Shown: positions 15,454-24,239 of the stretch, in pieces
How positions within the stretch are numbered: the first letter of the stretch is position 1
Layout of the letters: every line of letters begins with the position of its first letter
Source of the DNA: Halococcus sediminicola
GTDB lineage: Archaea; Halobacteriota; Halobacteria; Halobacteriales; Halococcaceae
Direction of reading: 5' to 3'
Assembly: GCF_000755245.1 (NCBI RefSeq)
Contig: NZ_BBMP01000021.1
Coordinates: forward strand, 88,361 to 152,360
Length of the DNA stretch: 64,000 nucleotides
Program-made: the position numbers and the translations under genes
The notes under the pieces: model-generated
Seen by the model: the letters and a program-made list of their open reading frames with translations, nothing else
What the model was told of the DNA's origin: nothing
Databases searched by the model: none

Positions 15454-16416
15454 ATGACCGACGCAGAGGAGAGGCTCACGTACGCCGGTGCGGGCGTCGA
15501 CATCGACGCAAGCGAGGCCGCGACCGCAGCGCTCGTGGGTGCAGCAGGCGAAAGCGAGGGCGATTACGCCGGCCTGGTCGACATCGGGGACCAGTACCTC
15601 GCGCTCGCTACCGACGGTGTGGGCACGAAACTGCTGGTCGCCGAAGCGCTGGACGATTACTCCACCGTGGGCATCGACTGCATCGCCATGAACGCCAACG
15701 ACCTCGTGGCCGCCGGGGTCGAACCCGTGGCCTTCGTGGATTACCTCGCGGTCGACGAACCCGACGAGGGGACCGCCGCCGACCTCGGCACGGGACTCGC
15801 CGTCGGGGCCGAACGCGCGGGCGTCGCGCTGGTCGGCGGCGAGACAGCGGTGATGCCGGAGGTGATTCGCGGACTCGACATCGCCGGAACGTGTGCTGGT
15901 CTCGCCAAGGAGGACGACCTCTTCGGCGAGGCACGGATCGGCGACGCGCTCGTCGGGGTTCCGTCCTCGGGCATCCACTCGAACGGCCTGACGCTCGCAC
16001 GCGGGGCCGCGACCCGGAATGGGGATTACGACGACTCCTTCCCCGACTCCGAGAAGACGGTCGGCGAAGTCCTGCTCGAACCCACCAGACTCTACACCGA
16101 CCTCCCGCTGCACGACCACGCGACCCACGCCGCGGCCCACGTCACCGGCGGCGGCTGGACGAACCTCACACGGATGGGCTCGCACCGCTACGAGATCACG
16201 GACCCGCTGCCCGTCCCGCCGGTCTTCGAGTTCGTCGCCGAGCGGGGAGGGGTGGCCAGAGAAGAGTTGTATCGAACCTTCAACATGGGGATGGGCTTCG
16301 TCGCGGCGCTCGACCCCGACGACGCCGCCGCGCTTGCCGACGCCACGGACGGGCAGGTGGTCGGTCGTGTCGCCGAGGGCACGGGTGTCGCCGTCGACGA
16401 ACTGGAACTCGACTGA
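15454..16416 (+). CDS. purM: Phosphoribosylformylglycinamidine cyclo-ligase (AIR synthetase)
   Basis: A 320-residue enzyme that closes the imidazole ring in purine biosynthesis (FGAM + ATP to AIR). Family signatures are LTYAGAGVDIDA, the ATP-binding LATDGVGTKLLVA, CIAMNANDLVAAG, GGETAVMPE, SSGIHSNGLTLAR and the C-terminal HVTGGGWTNL and NMGMGFV. The purF gene lies 11 kb away and is not in the same operon. The frame runs far upstream without a stop but the ATG at MTDAEERLTYAG matches family starts. Confidence 0.93.
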   Translation: MTDAEERLTYAGAGVDIDASEAATAALVGAAGESEGDYAGLVDIGDQYLALATDGVGTKLLVAEALDDYSTVGIDCIAMNANDLVAAGVEPVAFVDYLAVDEPDEGTAADLGTGLAVGAERAGVALVGGETAVMPEVIRGLDIAGTCAGLAKEDDLFGEARIGDALVGVPSSGIHSNGLTLARGAATRNGDYDDSFPDSEKTVGEVLLEPTRLYTDLPLHDHATHAAAHVTGGGWTNLTRMGSHRYEITDPLPVPPVFEFVAERGGVAREELYRTFNMGMGFVAALDPDDAAALADATDGQVVGRVAEGTGVAVDELELD

Positions 16417-16435
16417 GGCGGCGCGGGTCAGAGAA

Positions 16436-16978
16436 TCAGGACAGATGAGCCGCCACGTCGGCTTCGGTGATGATGCCGAGCATCCGGCCGCTCTCGACGA
16501 CGATGACGGCGTCGTGGTGGTCGAGGTGGGTATCGACCGTATCGAGGGTGGCCTCCGGAGCCACGGTCGTGATCGACTCGCGCATCACGTCCGCGACGGG
16601 GAGATCGGCGGCGTTCTCCGCCGAGGCACGCCGGACGTCCCCGTTCGAAATGATGCCCACTGGATAGCCGTCGTGAACCACCGGGAGCTGCGAGTAGCCC
16701 GCCTCGCCCATCCGGTCGATGGCCTCCCGAACGCTGTCGTCAGGTGCGACGGCGATCACCGAGGTGTGCATCAAATCGCGCGCACGCCGAATCCCGCCCT
16801 CGGCGGCGTCCAAGGCGGTGACGATGCGCCGCAGCGTCGAGAGTCTCGGATCGACGTCGCCGCTCTCGATACGCGCGATGAGCGGCTGGGAGACATCGGC
16901 GCGCTCGGCGAGCGCGCTCTGGGTGAGTTCGACGCGCCCTCGGCGCTCGCGCAAGTCCTCCGGCGTCGGCAGCTCCAT
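16436..16978 (-). CDS. HTH-type transcription regulator with two CBS domains
   Basis: A 180-residue protein with an N-terminal XRE-type helix-turn-helix (about residues 5-60, ELTQSALAERADVSQPLIARIESG) and a tandem CBS pair (about 67-118, with SQLPVVHDGYPVGIISNGDV, and 120-178, with GRMLGIITEADV). CBS pairs usually bind adenine nucleotides, so this looks like an energy- or nucleotide-sensing regulator. This architecture is common in euryarchaea. It is convergent with purM, only 19 bases away, but whether it controls purine genes cannot be told. MELPTPEDLRERR was chosen as start since the upstream extension overlaps an intergenic repeat. Confidence 0.85.
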   Translation of the reverse strand: MELPTPEDLRERRGRVELTQSALAERADVSQPLIARIESGDVDPRLSTLRRIVTALDAAEGGIRRARDLMHTSVIAVAPDDSVREAIDRMGEAGYSQLPVVHDGYPVGIISNGDVRRASAENAADLPVADVMRESITTVAPEATLDTVDTHLDHHDAVIVVESGRMLGIITEADVAAHLS

Positions 16979-17016
16979 GTCCGGCGATAACCGTGGGTAA
17001 TGAAAAGCATTACGGA

Positions 17017-17280
17017 ACCCCACCTTTTTCTGCGTCGGGTTCGCGCTCCGCGCGAACCGCTCCTTGAAAAATCTGGACCAAAAACTTCCGCTCACTCGCC
17101 TGCGGCTCGTTCGCGGTGAACCGTACTCGTTTCACTCGCGCGGACACACTCAACCGCCGCACAGCACCGCAGAAGCCCTCGGGCGCTCGCTTCGCTCACA
17201 CCTCGCCCTTCATCCACCAAGGAAACCGCCCCGCAACTGCACCATAGCCGCCACAGCGGCCGCTCGGCGGTTGCAACCGA
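17017..17280 (-). repeat. Dispersed intergenic repeat, copy B (long form)
   Basis: Occupies most of the 317-base gap between the regulator start and the proteasome gene end. On the minus strand it reads AGTTTTTGGTCCAGATTTTT, then a hairpin with a 9-bp stem GGTTCGCGC/GCGCGAACC and 3-base loop (17038-17058), then GCAGAAAAAGGTGGGG. Its far module (17202-17221) matches copies A and C at 18 of 20 positions. The regulator's promoter must lie at or beside its edge (near 17000-17015). Confidence 0.8.
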
Positions 17281-17295
17281 TAAAAGCGCGTAACC

Positions 17296-18009
17296 TCAGA
17301 GAAGCTGGTCGAAGCTGTCGTACTCTTCGATTTCGGTGCCTTCCTCGGTGATTTCGGACATTATGATGCCGTTGCCGCTGGCGGTGTCGCGCTCGACGGC
17401 GCTCTTGACCGCGTTGGCGGCGACGGTTCTGGCCTCGTCGTTGCTCAGGCCGTCTTCGTACTGCTGTTCGAGGACACCGTAGGCGAAGGGCGACCCCGAG
17501 CCAGTCGCGTTGTAGTCCTCTTCCATCACGCTGCCCGCGGGGTCGATGCTGTAGATGTGACTGCCATCGCTGTCGACGCCGCCGAGAATCGGATGGACGA
17601 TGAAGAAAGCTCCGCTGCGCAGGAAGTTGGATGTCAGCGTCGAGAGCGCCTGCATGCTCATCTCCTCGCCACGACGGGCCTCGTAGAGGTCCACCTCGGC
17701 TTTGAGGTTGTTGATGAGTGCCTGTGCTGCGCTCACTGCCCCCGAGATCGTCAGCGCGCCACGGGGATGGATCTGGGCGATCTTCTGGGCCTGCTTGCTC
17801 GCAACCATGTTGCCGGCGCTCGCCCGGCGGTCGGTGGCGAGCACCACTCCGTCGGTCGTGGTGAGACCGACGGTCGTCGTGCCGGTCTTGGTGATTTCGG
17901 CGTCGTCCATGTCGGGACTCGGCAGCGAGCCGAGTTCGGGTCCGTAGATGTCCTCGGTCGCCTGTCGGCCGGGCCGCGCGAGGTCCGGACCGTTTGGTAA
18001 CTCAGGCAT
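17296..18009 (-). CDS. psmB: Proteasome subunit beta
   Basis: A 237-residue 20S proteasome beta subunit. A propeptide of about 43 residues ends at KTG, and cleavage exposes the catalytic Thr44 in TTTVGLTTTDG. Further family residues are the Asp in VVLATDRRAS, the lysine in ASKQAQKIAQI, and the C-terminal SASGNGI-type segment (DTASGNGIIMSEI). It forms the inner rings of the proteasome that degrades proteins fed by PAN-type ATPases. The PAC2-type chaperone gene is only about 0.8 kb away. Confidence 0.95.
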   Translation of the reverse strand: MPELPNGPDLARPGRQATEDIYGPELGSLPSPDMDDAEITKTGTTTVGLTTTDGVVLATDRRASAGNMVASKQAQKIAQIHPRGALTISGAVSAAQALINNLKAEVDLYEARRGEEMSMQALSTLTSNFLRSGAFFIVHPILGGVDSDGSHIYSIDPAGSVMEEDYNATGSGSPFAYGVLEQQYEDGLSNDEARTVAANAVKSAVERDTASGNGIIMSEITEEGTEIEEYDSFDQLL

Positions 18010-18057
18010 TGGCCCGCCTACTCGCCGGATGCTTAAAAGACCAGTCCTTCCGAATGC

Positions 18058-18231
18058 TCAGTTCTCGCTTGCGCGCTCGTGGGCCTCGCCGAGACGCTCG
18101 ACGAGCCGATCGACAGGAAGCGATAGCCCGGCGCGTTCGGTGACCAACGCGAGCGGAAACGTGACGATACCTACCAGCAGCGCAGCCTGATAGGCGGCGA
18201 ACAGCAGCGTGCGGTGCAGTCGTGCTTTCAT
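18058..18231 (-). CDS. Small membrane protein, 57 residues
   Basis: Read directly from the minus strand: MKARLHRTLLFAAYQ, then a hydrophobic segment (about 9-30) and an amphipathic tail ending HERASEN. One or two membrane passes are likely. A strong TATA box (TTATATA) lies 29 bases before the ATG, which supports a real leaderless gene. It sits 48 bases upstream of psmB on the same strand and could be co-transcribed. I do not know a function. Confidence 0.65.
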   Translation of the reverse strand: MKARLHRTLLFAAYQAALLVGIVTFPLALVTERAGLSLPVDRLVERLGEAHERASEN

Positions 18232-18259
18232 GTCCTCGACGAGGGCCAGCCCGAGGGAG

Positions 18260-18266
18260 TATATAA
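18260..18266 (-). promoter_or_regulatory. TATA box of the 57-residue membrane protein gene
   Basis: TTATATA on the minus strand, 29-35 bases before the start codon; the most canonical box in this part of the window. Confidence 0.6.
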
Positions 18267-18487
18267 CTGTACCGGCCCCGGACCGATCATGACCCTCATC
18301 AACACACCGCCGCAGTCGTGCGATTCAATTTGGATTGAACGAAACGCAACCCGAGTTTCGAATGCGACCGTCGCGGGCGGGGCGATGGAAGTCCTACGGC
18401 GTTCGTCGCCATAACCTATCGCGGACTTCGAGTGCACGTGCGCGGCGAAACCGCAAGGTACGACACGCCGGGGACCCACAATCGACT

Positions 18488-18847
18488 GTGAGCGACTATC
18501 TCGTTGCGATGGAGGCGGCCTGGTTGGTTCGTGACGTCGAGAGCATCGACGACGCCATCGGCGTCGCGGTCAGCGAGGCTGGCAAACGGCTGAACGACAG
18601 GGACAAATCCTACGTCGAGGTCGACGTCGGCGCGACCGGCTGTCCGGCCTGTGGTGAACCGTTCGACTCGGCCTTTGTGGCTGCGGGCACGGCACTCGTG
18701 GGACTGGTCCTCGAAATCGAGATCTTCAACGCCGACGGCCGCGAACACGCCCAGCGCATCGCCAAGAGCGAGGTCGGCGGCGCACTCCGTGACGTGCCAC
18801 TCGACGTCGTCGAGACCATCGAACACGACGTCGAAGAGGAGAGCTAA
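18488..18847 (+). CDS. DUF555/UPF0212 family protein
   Basis: A 119-residue protein starting with GTG at SDYLVAMEAAWLVRDV, a characteristic N-terminus of the archaeal UPF0212 family. A central GCPACGEPFDS motif suggests a zinc- or iron-binding CxxC, and VGLVLEIEIFNADG follows. The biochemical role is unknown. Its TAA overlaps by four bases the end of the convergent PAC2 gene. About 256 bases lie between it and the divergent small membrane protein gene; I see no other gene there. Confidence 0.85.
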   Translation: MSDYLVAMEAAWLVRDVESIDDAIGVAVSEAGKRLNDRDKSYVEVDVGATGCPACGEPFDSAFVAAGTALVGLVLEIEIFNADGREHAQRIAKSEVGGALRDVPLDVVETIEHDVEEES

Positions 18848-19593
18848 CCGATATACCGGAGGTCGTCGTCGGTGGCCTGCTGGCCCTGTTCCATCTGCTG
18901 GATCTTCTGGACGACTTCCTCCATCTCGTCGGCGCGCTCTTCGAGCGACTCGAACCCGACCTCGAAGCCGACGAGTTCTTCGAGCGTTTCGAGCACCGCC
19001 CGCGCGCTCTTCGGGTCGACGAGATACCCGCTCGTCTCGCCCATCAGACACGCCGCCGGCAGGTCGCGGCGTGCGCCGAGACCCAAGAGAAGGCCGGAGA
19101 CGCCGACGATGCCGCCGGCGGGTTCGCCCTCGCGGAACTCGACACCGCCCTCTTCGAGTTCGTCGGCGAGGGCGTCGGTGGTCGCGGCCCCGATGACGCC
19201 GTACTCGTCGATCAATTCACCGGTCGGAACGCCGCCGAGTGCGAACACCCGCTCGACCCCGTGGTCGGTCGCGAGGTCGAGAAACAGGTCGGTCAGACGG
19301 TAGTGGCCGGCGGCATCCTGTGCCTGATGGTCGCCAGTGAGCACGATCAGATCCTGTTCGTCGGCTTCGACGGCGTGGAGCTCGGCCGAGGCGAGTTTCG
19401 CGCGGCCGTCCTCGATGTTCACCTGCGGCGGGAAATGTTCGGAGTAGACCCGCGCGAGCAGTTCGCTGTCGAGTTCTTCGAGGAGATGCTCGGCGACGAG
19501 CTTGCCGACGTGGCCCACGCCGGGCAGTCCCTCGACGAGTACCGGGTCGGTCAGCGCCGGCTCCGCGAGTGTCTCGACGTCGAATTCGTCCAT
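18844..19593 (-). CDS. PAC2-family proteasome assembly chaperone-like protein
   Basis: A 249-residue protein of the archaeal PAC2/PbaB family, which helps assemble proteasome alpha rings. Family features are PVLVEGLPGVGHVGKLVAEHL at the start, FALGGVPTGELID in the middle and an alpha-helical C-terminus (from about residue 215, FESLEERADEMEEVVQKI) that ends in DLRYIG, similar to the HbYX-like tails of proteasome-binding factors, with Tyr in the penultimate third. It is the last gene of the L44e operon, four bases after Nop10. psmB is nearby. Confidence 0.85.
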   Translation of the reverse strand: MDEFDVETLAEPALTDPVLVEGLPGVGHVGKLVAEHLLEELDSELLARVYSEHFPPQVNIEDGRAKLASAELHAVEADEQDLIVLTGDHQAQDAAGHYRLTDLFLDLATDHGVERVFALGGVPTGELIDEYGVIGAATTDALADELEEGGVEFREGEPAGGIVGVSGLLLGLGARRDLPAACLMGETSGYLVDPKSARAVLETLEELVGFEVGFESLEERADEMEEVVQKIQQMEQGQQATDDDLRYIG

Positions 19594-19596
19594 GGC

Positions 19597-19779
19597 TCAG
19601 TCGGACGCGCGCCGCTTAAGAGCGCGTCGGTACTCGCCATGCGGGTCCTCGGGGTTGTAGGGTGCCGGCGCGCTGTTGACTGCCGGGCCACCGCAGTCGG
19701 GACAGGTCGAACTGAGGGTGTAGATCGGACGGTCGTGAGTCGACTTCCACGTCTCGCAGACACGAATGGCCGATTTCAT
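19597..19779 (-). CDS. nop10: H/ACA RNA-protein complex component Nop10
   Basis: A 60-residue protein with N-terminal zinc ribbon (Cys8, Cys26, Cys29 in CPDCGG, with a fourth ligand not obvious) followed by the conserved PAPYNPEDPHGEYRRALK helix segment that binds the Cbf5 catalytic subunit. It is part of the archaeal H/ACA pseudouridylation particle. Position between aIF2-alpha and PAC2 is the conserved archaeal order. Confidence 0.94.
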   Translation of the reverse strand: MKSAIRVCETWKSTHDRPIYTLSSTCPDCGGPAVNSAPAPYNPEDPHGEYRRALKRRASD

Positions 19780-19790
19780 TTTCGAGGATT

Positions 19791-20591
19791 CTATTCGTCG
19801 TCGCTACGGCGCTCGCGGTGGAACTCGGCGGAGCCACCGTGGTCGGCGATGTGGGCCGCCGCACGGTCGGCGCTGGCTTCGAGTTCGCTCTCGGCGGTCT
19901 TGTAGTCGGGTGCCTGCACGCGGATGCGGTATTCGGGCGACCCCACGTACGTGACGTCGAGTTCGACCTCGTCTGGAAGGTCGCCGTTGCCCTCGGCGGC
20001 GTGGAGCGCCTCGCGGATGACGTCGACGCCGGTGCTGTCGGAACTCGTGAGATCGACGTAGCCCGCGACCGTCACGTACGGCACCGAGACGTTCTCGCGG
20101 GCGGTCTCGACGATGGCATCGATCTCGTCGTCCGAGAGGTCGGTGTCGGCGAGCGCGTCCGTACCGCGGATGGCCGCCTCCTCGAAGCCCGCGTAGAGCG
20201 AGCCGAACTCGGCGAGGAACTCGTTGGCGACGGTGGCGTACTGCTCGTCGGCGATGTCCTCGCCGAAGGCGATGGTCATCCAGTTGTCGGCTTTCTGCTC
20301 GGATTTCCACTCGCGGACCGTCTCCGAGCGCTGGTGGTCGTTGACGTCCTTAAGCGAGAGGTCGATCTGCTGGGAGCCCTCGTCGACCTCCAGTACCTTG
20401 GCCACCACGGTCTGGCCGACGCTCACGTGGTCGCGGACGTTCTTGATCCAGCCCGAGGCGACCTCGGAGATGTGGACGAGTCCGCGCTTGTCCTCGTACT
20501 CGGAGAGGTCGACGAACACGCCGAAATCGGCAATCTCGTCGACCTTCCCCACGACCAGTTCGCTCGGGTCGGGCCAGCCGCTGTACTTCAT
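19791..20591 (-). CDS. Translation initiation factor aIF2 subunit alpha
   Basis: A 266-residue subunit of the heterotrimeric initiation factor that carries Met-tRNAi to the small ribosomal subunit. Domain 1 is an S1/OB fold (residues 10-85: [29 protein letters not shown]), domain 2 is helical (about 88-175), and domain 3 is an alpha/beta fold (about 180-255) that binds the gamma subunit. There is no Ser51-type phosphorylation loop visible: the eukaryotic position reads EYEDKRG. The start overlaps the S27e stop in an ATGA. Confidence 0.94.
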   Translation of the reverse strand: MKYSGWPDPSELVVGKVDEIADFGVFVDLSEYEDKRGLVHISEVASGWIKNVRDHVSVGQTVVAKVLEVDEGSQQIDLSLKDVNDHQRSETVREWKSEQKADNWMTIAFGEDIADEQYATVANEFLAEFGSLYAGFEEAAIRGTDALADTDLSDDEIDAIVETARENVSVPYVTVAGYVDLTSSDSTGVDVIREALHAAEGNGDLPDEVELDVTYVGSPEYRIRVQAPDYKTAESELEASADRAAAHIADHGGSAEFHRERRSDDE

Positions 20592-20800
20592 TGGGCCGTG
20601 GATTCACCCGCGATGGTCTCGGTCGCCTCGCGGCGCTCCACGCTCTCGACGACCTCACCCTCGAAGACGGCCTTCCCACTGGTAGGCGTGGCGAGCGTCG
20701 TCCCGCAGACCGCACACGCGACCGTGCTCGCGGCCTTACCGAAGACGGCCTGTTCGTTCTCGCAGTCCGGACAGCGCACGGAGTAGAAGTTGCCCGCCAT
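20588..20800 (-). CDS. rps27e: 30S ribosomal protein S27e
   Basis: A 70-residue zinc-ribbon protein of the small subunit. Cys10 and Cys13 (RCPDCEN) and Cys29 and Cys32 (ACAVCGT) form the zinc site, and the residues between ([12 protein letters not shown]) match the family. It is two bases from L44e and overlaps aIF2-alpha, in the conserved L44e-S27e-aIF2alpha operon. Confidence 0.95.
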   Translation of the reverse strand: MAGNFYSVRCPDCENEQAVFGKAASTVACAVCGTTLATPTSGKAVFEGEVVESVERREATETIAGESTAQ

Positions 20801-20802
20801 GA

Positions 20803-21084
20803 TTACTCCTGAAACTCGATGCGGCCGGCGCGCCAGCCCTCGCGCAGGTGGGCGTTGCCACACTCGCCACAGCGGTATTTGAGGTTCGTCTTCTTCGTGG
20901 GTTTGTCCCCACCCGGCACCTTCGAGAACTTGCCGGCGTTGCCGATGACCGACGTGCCGCGCTCGCGCTGTCGGTCGATCCACTTCATCCCCGTCTCGCG
21001 GCCACTGCGGACTTTCTCGACCTCGTGTTCGTGGTGTTCGTGACAGTTCGGACAGTACGTGTTGAACCGGCGTGGTATCTGCAT
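20803..21084 (-). CDS. rpl44e: 50S ribosomal protein L44e
   Basis: A 93-residue zinc-binding protein of the large subunit. Cys11/Cys14 (YCPNCHEHH) and Cys72/Cys75 (RCGECGN) are the ligands, with a basic linker ([18 protein letters not shown]) in between that inserts near the E site of the ribosome. First gene of a five-gene operon running L44e, S27e, aIF2-alpha, Nop10, PAC2. Confidence 0.96.
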   Translation of the reverse strand: MQIPRRFNTYCPNCHEHHEHEVEKVRSGRETGMKWIDRQRERGTSVIGNAGKFSKVPGGDKPTKKTNLKYRCGECGNAHLREGWRAGRIEFQE

Positions 21085-21226
21085 AGCTACTGCGCGTCGC
21101 TAACGGGCGGGCGGATAAAACCCGTTTGGTCTGGCGGGACCCAATCGCGACGGCTTCGATTCACTCGACCGGAACCCGTCGTTTGCCGGTGAAAGCGTTT
21201 TTGTCGATCGCGGCGTCGTACGAACG

Positions 21227-21334
21227 ATGAGTTCACCAGACATAAGCTGTCGTATCTGTAACGAATCGTTCGGAAGCGAGGAATCGCTCAACGAACACAT
21301 GGCGGAGGAACATCCCGAGCAGGGGATGGCCTGA
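21227..21334 (+). CDS. C2H2 zinc-finger microprotein, 35 residues
   Basis: A very short protein (starts MSSPDISCRICNESF, ends EQGMA) made of a single classical C2H2 finger: Cys8, Cys11, His24, His29, with Phe15 and Leu21 at the conserved hydrophobic positions. A T-rich box lies about 30 bases before the ATG. Single-finger microproteins are frequent in haloarchaea and some affect biofilm or lipid traits, but the role of this one is unknown. It is divergent from the L44e operon. Confidence 0.7.
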   Translation: MSSPDISCRICNESFGSEESLNEHMAEEHPEQGMA

Positions 21335-21390
21335 ACCCGACTTCCATGCCCGTCCGAAGCGCTTAGGTTTGCGTCGGCTGACGTACGGGT

Positions 21391-21657
21391 ATGAGGCGGC
21401 TCATCATCAACGGCGACCCCGACGTCCGCAAGGGGGGCGTTATCGACCTCGACGGCGAGGAGCTGGTCTGTTTCGGCATCAGCAGGCAGGGCGAGTGGCA
21501 CGGCCCGGACCGCCCGCAGTTGTGGTGCACGGTCGGAACCGAAGACGAGACCGAGGCCTTCGAGCGCCGCGAGTTCATCCCGATGCATCTCGACGTCGAG
21601 ACCGTCGACGCCGAGTCCGTCGAGGTGCGAAAGCGCAAGGGCGAACTCACGATCTAA
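21391..21657 (+). CDS. Conserved haloarchaeal protein (HAH_0734-like)
   Basis: An 88-residue soluble protein, MRRLIINGDPDVRKGG at the start, rich in beta strands, with LWCTVGTEDETEAF in the middle and ending VRKRKGELTI. I recall this as a halobacterial family of unknown function often named HAH_0734; that assignment is from memory. No motif points to an activity. It lies between a zinc-finger microprotein and a lipoprotein gene on the same strand. Confidence 0.65.
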   Translation: MRRLIINGDPDVRKGGVIDLDGEELVCFGISRQGEWHGPDRPQLWCTVGTEDETEAFERREFIPMHLDVETVDAESVEVRKRKGELTI

Positions 21658-21678
21658 CCGACCCGCTGTGAGGCAATC

Positions 21679-22686
21679 GTGAAGGGGTCGGGTCGCCGAC
21701 GGCTGGTCCTGTCCGTCCTCGTGGTCGCCATGCTCGTCCTCGCGGCCGGCTGTGCCGGTCTCACCGAGCGCCCGCTCCCCGACGACCTCGCGGGCTACGC
21801 GGGCGACCCCGACAACCCCTACGGCGACCGGAATCTGACCGTGGCGGTGACCACCACGGATTCCGAGCGCTCGTTCGGCCCGCTCGTCCGCGAGGCGTTC
21901 GAATACTGGGAAACACACGACCAGCGGTATCTGAACTACTCGGTAAACGTCACGCTCGTGGCGAACGAGAGCGACCCCGACATCCGCGTGTCGTTCGTGC
22001 CGCGGGTCGCCCGCTGTGGCGAGGTCGCAAACGCCGCCGGCTGTGCGCCCGAGATCACCGACCCCGCACAGACCGGTGAGACCGTCGCGGTTCGCGCGCT
22101 CGACAACCTCTCGGCGAACTCGACGGTGCGCGTGCTCGAACACGAGTTCGGCCACGCACTCGGTCTCAGTCACGGCGACCCGCCGCGGGAACTGATGGCG
22201 ACGCACACGACGCTGACGAGCCTGCCGAAACCGAACGCGAGCGAGCGCGCGCTCGCGTGGAACGACTCGATGCTGTCGGTGTACCTCACCGACGACGTTT
22301 CGGAGAGTGAACGCGAACAGATCGACCATGCGCTCGACTACTACGAGCGCGGCGCGGATGGCAGAGTGCCCGAAAACGTCTCCTTTCGCGTCGTGGCGGG
22401 GTTCGAGAACGCTGACATCGTGATTCGCCCCGCCGAGCGCTCGCCCTGTGCGTCCGAACGGGGGTCGTGTGGCTCGGTCTTCGGCAGCGACAGCGACGGC
22501 GACGGCGCGCTCGAACGGTACGTGCGCCTCGAAATCACCTACACCGACCTCGATACGGGGACCGTCGGCTGGCACGTCGCGCGCTGGCTCGGTCTCGGCT
22601 TCGGCATCGAGAACGAATCGGCCTATCCGCCGATACTGCGCGAGGGGACGAGCTACGACGATCGCCGGAGCGACTGGTGGCGATGA
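21679..22686 (+). CDS. Lipoprotein metalloprotease with a second, degenerate protease domain
   Basis: A 335-residue exported lipoprotein: signal peptide ending LVLAAGC with lipid-anchor Cys25, then two tandem matrixin-like domains. Domain 1 (about 52-175) has the full metzincin site HEFGHALGLSH (155-165) and a Met-turn LMAT (172-175). Domain 2 (about 198-312) follows the same layout, including a paired-cysteine loop (Cys257/Cys264, matching Cys113/Cys122), but where the zinc site should be it reads WHVARWLGLGFG, so all three histidine ligands are gone. Activity should come only from domain 1. Substrate unknown; it should face the outside. Confidence 0.8.
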   Translation: MKGSGRRRLVLSVLVVAMLVLAAGCAGLTERPLPDDLAGYAGDPDNPYGDRNLTVAVTTTDSERSFGPLVREAFEYWETHDQRYLNYSVNVTLVANESDPDIRVSFVPRVARCGEVANAAGCAPEITDPAQTGETVAVRALDNLSANSTVRVLEHEFGHALGLSHGDPPRELMATHTTLTSLPKPNASERALAWNDSMLSVYLTDDVSESEREQIDHALDYYERGADGRVPENVSFRVVAGFENADIVIRPAERSPCASERGSCGSVFGSDSDGDGALERYVRLEITYTDLDTGTVGWHVARWLGLGFGIENESAYPPILREGTSYDDRRSDWWR

Positions 22687-22789
22687 GTCTACCGTCGGTC
22701 GGAACCACTCCAGCAACCGCCGCTCGATGGACGAGAGGCGACGGCCGGAGACATCGTCTCGAAGAGCGGCGGCGTTCCGACCGTCAGTA

Positions 22790-22951
22790 TCAGGGCAGCG
22801 GTCCCCACTCGCGGCGGCGAATCGAGTAGCTTCCACATTCCGGACAGACCTGTCGGCGGTGCTCGAAGCCGGCCCCACAGTTGCGGCAGACGTACTCCGT
22901 TTCCTCCGTGGTTCGACCGAGTCGGTTCCTGAACCGGTCGAGATAGCGCAT
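22790..22951 (-). CDS. Zinc-ribbon microprotein, 53 residues
   Basis: Read from the minus strand: MRYLDRFRNRLGRTTEETEY, then a four-cysteine zinc ribbon (VCRNCGAGF and VCPECGSYS; Cys22, Cys25, Cys36, Cys39) and a basic end RRREWGPLP. A TATTTA box lies about 40 bases upstream. Nucleic-acid or protein binding is likely; nothing more specific can be said. Confidence 0.65.
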   Translation of the reverse strand: MRYLDRFRNRLGRTTEETEYVCRNCGAGFEHRRQVCPECGSYSIRRREWGPLP

Positions 22952-23046
22952 CGGCGGACACTCCCGTCTGACGATGACCCACAGTCGATAAATACTTTTC
23001 CGAGAAAATCCCGGATTCTCCGTCTCGTGTGGCCTGTGACGACGAT

Positions 23047-24144
23047 CTACGCCCGGAAGCCCTCCTCCCAGCGGAAAAGGCCGCTTCGCTGTATCACGTC
23101 GCCGTCGATTTCGAGGCGTGAGTCCTCGCCCATGTCGGTGATCAGGTCGACGTGCACCGCGCTGTCGTTGCCCGTTTCGCCGTCGGGCAGGCAGGCGTCG
23201 TAGGCGCGCCCGAGCGCCAGATGCACAGTTCCATGCATCTTCTCGTCGAACAGGATACTGTCGGTCGGGCGGTCGATGCCGCGATTCATCCCGATACCCA
23301 ACTCGCCGAGTCGCCGTGCGCCGTCGTCGGTATCGAGGAGTTCGCCGACCACATCCACGTTTCCTGCGGCGTCGTAGTCGACGACCGCGCCGTCGTTGAA
23401 GGTCAGTCGAACGTCCCGAACCCGCCGTCCACGGATGGTCATCGGCACGTCGAAGGTGATCTCGCCCTCGGTTCCGTGGGGCGCGGTGAACACCTCGCCG
23501 CTCGGGAGGTTGTGTGAGTCGTCGGCGACCGAGGCGGTGGAGTTCACGGCGGTTCGGCTCTCGATGGACATCGTGATGTCAGTCCCCTCGCCGACGATAC
23601 GGACCTCGCTCCCGTCGTCGAGGAGCGCTTTCAGCCCGCGCATCTCCTCGGCGAGCGCTTCCCAATCGCGGAGCACGGCGTCGTAGACGAAATCGATGTA
23701 GGCTTCGTGGCTCATGCCGGCCTGCTGGGCGAGCGCGCGAGTGGGATGCACGGTCGAAACCCAGTCGGTGTCCATGCGCGCCTCCCGAATCCCCTCCCGT
23801 GCGGTGGCGTAGGCAGTTCGTATGTGGCCCGGCACGTCGGCCATCGCGCTCGTGTTCCGTCCGCCGCCGAGCGAGAGGACCACGTCGGCGTTCTCGTAGA
23901 GCGCGCGCTCGTGGGCGGGGTCGGCGTCGAATTCGTCGTCGTGCGCTCGGAGATAGGCACGGTCGATCTCGTCCGAAGCGTACGTCGTCACGAGGTTCGC
24001 GCCGCGCTCGCCGAGTTCCGCCGCGACGGCGACCGCGAGATCGTGTGCGCCCGGGGCGACGTCGATGACGATGTCGTCGCCCGCCTCGATACGTGCGCTC
24101 CAGTCGACCAACGTCTCCGCATGCTCGGTGATGCGCTCGTCCAT
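23047..24144 (-). CDS. M29-family aminopeptidase (thermophilic aminopeptidase type)
   Basis: A 365-residue cytoplasmic aminopeptidase. The N-terminal domain (1-105) holds APGAHDLAVAVAAELGERGA. The metal-binding C-terminal domain shows GEGTDITMSI, LPSGEVFTAPHGTEGEI (two Glu/His ligands), LGELGIGMN, DEKMHGTVHLALG and HVDLITDM, all M29 signatures. Two divalent metals are expected. The ATG at MDERITEHAET was chosen because the upstream frame is arginine-rich and not halophile-like. Confidence 0.87.
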   Translation of the reverse strand: MDERITEHAETLVDWSARIEAGDDIVIDVAPGAHDLAVAVAAELGERGANLVTTYASDEIDRAYLRAHDDEFDADPAHERALYENADVVLSLGGGRNTSAMADVPGHIRTAYATAREGIREARMDTDWVSTVHPTRALAQQAGMSHEAYIDFVYDAVLRDWEALAEEMRGLKALLDDGSEVRIVGEGTDITMSIESRTAVNSTASVADDSHNLPSGEVFTAPHGTEGEITFDVPMTIRGRRVRDVRLTFNDGAVVDYDAAGNVDVVGELLDTDDGARRLGELGIGMNRGIDRPTDSILFDEKMHGTVHLALGRAYDACLPDGETGNDSAVHVDLITDMGEDSRLEIDGDVIQRSGLFRWEEGFRA

Positions 24145-24239
24145 GCTATCGGATGGCGCGAGGCGATCAAAAACCCATCCACACGGCGTGGCGTCACAGT
24201 TGGCTCGATTCCTCTCCCACCCAGCGGGCAGTCGTCGCG

